Shown: in pieces, positions 57,803-64,000 of the stretch
Position numbering within the stretch: the stretch's first letter is position 1
Layout of the letters: the number at the start of each line of letters is the position of its first letter
Source: Ashinkailepas kermadecensis
Lineage: Eukaryota; Arthropoda; Thecostraca; Neolepadidae
Length of the DNA: 64,000 nucleotides
Direction of reading: 5' to 3'
Assembly (NCBI GenBank): GCA_034440615.1
Contig: JAOTOM010004388.1
Location: forward strand, 214,501 to 278,500
Program-made: the position numbers and the translations under genes
Notes under the pieces: generated by a model
Database searches by the model: none
Seen by the model: the letters and a program-made list of their open reading frames with translations, nothing else
Told to the model about the DNA's origin: nothing

Positions 57803-58134
57803 CGACGAAGCGTGGTACGTGCGATACTGTCAGGTTGTCCGCCGCCTCCCTGAAAAGTCGGTCGCTGTGTTGGAGACCGCTTGCGCCACGAAAACTCGGT
57901 CGCTGTGTTGGAGACTGCTTGCGCCACGAAAACTCGGTCGCTGCTGTTTGAAATCGTGTTTCATGCCACCTCATGTGGGCCTGGACACCAATTGGGTGCC
58001 GCTTGCTCTGCGGAAGCCAGTGTCGGTGTTCTGGGTCGCCCGCCGAGTGTCCACGCCACCGGACGGGGTGGGTGGGCGTGGTCCCGCCCATGGCCAGTCA
58101 GCTGCAGCGGGAGGTCGGGGCTGAATGCTTGCGT

Positions 58135-58312
58135 CTGGGATGAGATGGGTACGGGGATACGTCTGCGATGGGATGGGTACGGGGATGCGTCTGCGATGGG
58201 ATGGGTACGGGGATACGTCTGCGATGGGATGGATACGGGGATACGTCTGCGATGGGATGGATACGGGGATACGTCTGCGATGGGATGGGTACGGGGATAC
58301 GTTTGAGATGGG
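58135..58312. repeat. 28-bp minisatellite, ~6.5 copies
   Basis: Unit GATGGGATGGGTACGGGGAT followed by ACGTCTGC. Confidence 0.95.
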
Positions 58313-58699
58313 GATGGGGATTGGCGACGCTGAATGACCAGCGGTATGCCGTGGCCTGATGCTGTTGGTCTCAGCAGGGACCGGGCCCGATTGTAGGTCG
58401 GAACTGAGTGCTGGCGGTGGGCGAGGGATTGTTCGCAAGAGCAGCTATGCATGTGGGACAGGTATATTGTTGCTAGTGGTGCAGTGCAATCACTATGTTA
58501 TGATTTTTATAACATACAAGTGTTACAGGAGAGCAGATTTCTCCTCACTTTATGCCCGTTCGATTCCATTAATATCGAGAGAAGTCTTATTTGAGTGACC
58601 GATCCTGCCTCATCATGACCGCCTGCCACATTTCGATAGTTTTTCCCCGAAAAAAAAACGTCTGTTAAAGGCAAGTTACTATCTTGCTTTCATATTGAC

Positions 58700-58729
58700 A
58701 AAACGTGTATTGTACCTCATACACGTTTT
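58700..58729. repeat. Perfect hairpin, 11-bp stem
   Basis: AAAACGTGTAT and ATACACGTTTT around an 8-base loop. Confidence 0.85.
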
Positions 58730-59654
58730 CACTTCAGCTGGAAAATAGTACTATGTTTCGCCAATGCATATCATCAGGTGCAAATAGTACTATGTTGCTT
58801 TAATGTCAGTTTCATCATGCAAAATATATTATGCCACAAATTCTTTTTGCCTGATTTGAACATATGTTTTCATTCCACTGTTCATTATCATGGGCTCTGA
58901 TGTTAATTTACAGTGCATTACATTCTTGAGTAGTTATTATTGTCGATTTATAAAATGACTCCAAAACACTATTATTCGTCCGAATTACTTTGTATTCAGC
59001 TAAGTAAGTGAAAGCCAGCTGTACAACCGTATGTTCCGAACCACAACAGGGAAGACGCTAAGCAGTTAATTACCGCATGCATTGCAGCGACGAATTCTGA
59101 AACGGTTAGCATCGCGTGAAGAAACTACAATATCACCGTCACACTAACTGGGACGATGATGCCACACGTTGACAAGCATTTAATGCACATCTGGTGCTGT
59201 TCCCTGCCTGTGTGGTGCTGTTCCCTTTTCCCTGTGTCAGTGTGTCCGCACTCAGTAGCTGTGATGTTATCGCCGGAAGTAACCGCTTCCGCCTCCGTTG
59301 CTGGTGTGCTTCCCGTTATCGGGAGTTTCCTGTAGCAACTTATTGTGCCGGGGCATGGGCGTCGTTCTATGGGTACTATTTATAGTGATTAGTTTGGCAA
59401 ATCATTCCGAAAAACCAAACTGATCTCGAATAGCCGGATGGGCTTGCGTGGCGGCTAATACATAAATTGTTGACATAAGCACCATGCTAAGTACACGAAT
59501 AAGTGCATACATAGTGCCCTGATACACTGCCGCTAGGCATTAGCGTATCGAGGACTGCTACAAGCGTGCCAAGCCTATGCCAATGGTTGTTGGTGTGATG
59601 TGGGATGGACGTGGCCGCCGGTGTGGGCCTGGCTGTGTGTGTTCGTGACGCTGA

Positions 59655-59917
59655 GCGTGGTTCGTGGTCCAGCCACCGTGACCTTGACCACGCCCGTGTC
59701 GACCGGAGCCGGCGCCTGTGCTGCCGGCGTGGGTCTGTGTGTGTGTGGCGCTGATCGTGGTCTGTGTGACCGACAGACCAGCCACCGTGACCATGACCAC
59801 GCCCGTGTCGACCGGAGCCGGCGTGGGTCCGTGTGTGTGTGTGGCGCTGATCGTGGTCTGTGTGGCCGACAGACCAGCCACCGTGACCATGACCACGCCC
59901 GTGACGACCGGAGCCGG
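59655..59917 (+). repeat. ~96-bp tandem repeat containing the e13 acceptor
   Basis: The block CCAGCCACCGTGACCATGAC plus CACGCCCGTG, which begins exon e13, occurs three times, near 59670, 59779 and 59875. The second copy also has a full acceptor context (GACCGACAG before 59777) exactly 96 bases upstream of the assigned one. Confidence 0.92.
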
Positions 59918-60017
59918 CGAGCCGGAGCCCGTGAAGCCGCGCAGTCTGCGCTTCACGTGGAGCATGAAGACCACGTCGTCGCGCGACCCGCACGAGATCA
60001 TGGACGAGATCCGGAAG
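59873..60017 (+). CDS. par-1: MARK/PAR-1 exon e13: start of KA1 domain
   Basis: Codes residues 641-689: [48 protein letters not shown]. Acceptor GGCCGACAG, donor GTGAGC, 145 bases, phase 2 in and 0 out. [16 protein letters not shown] is the hallmark start of the MARK KA1 domain, which binds anionic phospholipids and the kinase itself. The acceptor chosen satisfies the phase-2 join from e10-e12. An in-frame alternative at 59777 would add 32 residues including a hydrophobic [12 protein letters not shown] stretch. Confidence 0.94.
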
Positions 60018-62955
<2,938 letters not shown>

Positions 62956-64000
62956 CCCGTGGAGGAGCCGGCCGACCGCCGCGCGTGTCGGCCGGAGCCG
63001 CCGCCGCCGCCGCCGCGGCGACGCCGCCCGCGCTGAGCGCCGCCGCCGCCGCTGCTGCCGCCGCCCGCGCTGAGCGCCGCCGCCGCCGCCGCCGCCGTCG
63101 CCGCCGTCGCCGTCGTCGACAGCCGTTGTTTTCTTTTTATATAATTGTTACACACACACACGCCGGCAGAGGGAGTGGCCGGGCGCGCGGTGCCGACCGC
63201 GCGGCGAGACCGGGCCTCGCGCCACGCTCGGCCGCCGCGGCTCAATCTTGACGCAGCTACTCCCGCGTGCTGGCGCCGAGACGGCGCCGACAGATCTGTG
63301 ATCCGCCCGCCGCGTGTGTGCCGGTGCACCCCGACGGTGGGCTGTTGTGACGCCGGGCCGGCGCAGATGACGCGCTAACACATTTGTGGATGTATTTATT
63401 AGTATTACGTGCGGCCGCGCGCCGCACGGCCGGCCCGTTTCGGCATTGCGAGAGATCGGTTTATCATGTTCATTCACACGGACGGCGGGCGCCCGGCCGT
63501 TTTACTGTGGTGACCCGGCACTGGATACACAGTATTCAGGACGACAGGTGCTGTACATAGGTGACTATATGAGCTCGCGCGGTCGCTGGGAGCCAGCGCG
63601 AAAGTGAGCGAGAGAGCGAGAAGGGGGGGGGGGGCTGCCAATTCCAGACTAAACCTGCCGGCTGGTGTGATCACGACTGATCGTGTTAGCTCACGCCACA
63701 GTCGCGCCGGGTCTCTGTTATCTCTCTGTACAGAATGTTAATAGCTCTAAAATACAAGTGATAAAAGGAGCTATTTCTCGGAGAGCGCGGCATCGTGAGG
63801 CTGATGACTTCGGCAGGCCAAAGTTGTCTTGGCGAGTTTCCAGAGACGTAGGAACGTGGGAGGGGCGAAAGGGCTCGTGGACCCCATTCGTGATCCTAAC
63901 CATTAGCACTATAGAACAAAATGGTACTTGCCACCAATATTTATGTGCCCCCTGTAAGGGGCATTGCAAGTTCGTGTTACTGTTAGTAACACGAATAAAT
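62956..64000 (+). other. 3' UTR (to window end)
   Basis: Follows the stop codon directly. Starts very GC-rich with a GCC/GCT triplet run (62998-63120), includes a short (CA) run near 63154 and a G13 tract near 63625, and becomes AT-richer toward the end. No other gene is visible in it. Confidence 0.75.
63994..63999 (+). terminator. Candidate polyadenylation signal AATAAA
   Basis: AATAAA in an AT-rich context about 1.04 kb after the stop codon. The cleavage site would fall just outside the window. Confidence 0.55.

Larger units (their letters stand above)
56404..59872 (+). other. Intron 12 (3.5 kb)
   Basis: Contains a hAT-like right end (CCTGGATACGCCCCTG ending at 56997), three ultra-short retroposons (57162, 57636, 57753), a GAGACCGCTTGCGCCACGAA duplication at 57870-57930, the 28-bp array (58135), a hairpin (58700), an AT-rich tract 58600-59180 without features, and the e13-boundary repeat at its 3' end. 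Confidence 0.65.

Overview
The window is a single eukaryotic gene read left to right. Fourteen exons on the + strand encode a MARK/PAR-1 family serine/threonine kinase, from the VAIK strand of the kinase domain to the stop codon of the C-terminal KA1 domain. The first exons (start codon, glycine-rich loop) lie upstream of the window. All exon phases are compatible: the 14 exons join into 2286 bases, which is 761 codons plus a stop. Spliced order is kinase (about residues 1-218), UBA-containing exon (219-289), low-complexity Ser/Ala/Gly/Pro spacer (290-640) and KA1 (641-761). The exons fill under 4% of the window; the rest is intron plus a roughly 1 kb 3' UTR that ends at an AATAAA.

The organism is an animal and probably an arthropod. 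The spacer motif FKRQNTVDSATIKENT is PAR-1-like, and the introns carry decayed copies of a protein family I associate with arthropod genomes. Exons and many introns are GC-rich and separated by AT-rich blocks. A crustacean or chelicerate is a guess, not a result.

The introns are dominated by tandem repeats. There are more than 25 minisatellite or microsatellite arrays with units from 4 to about 141 bp, the largest 1.4-1.8 kb. These arrays create long open frames on both strands (up to 795 codons) that are not genes. Retroposons are also common: a tRNA-headed SINE of about 160 bp with 13-15 bp target-site duplications, 5'-truncated copies of it, and a much shorter group of about 50-60 bp elements that share only the SINE 3' end. 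There is one hAT-type MITE with an intact 8-bp duplication, a dispersed element of about 470 bp present twice in opposite orientation, and two decayed protein relics on the minus strand.

Three things deserve attention. First, the SINE 3' end is a stem-loop whose stem has changed with compensation between copies, and it also occurs alone as the ultra-short elements. Second, several tandem repeats contain an exon-intron boundary of this gene. At the activation-segment exon (exon 4 here) this gives intact, in-frame extra splice donors that would insert 20 or 60 residues. Third, two adjacent 48-base exons of matching phase sit between the spacer and KA1 and look like alternative cassettes.
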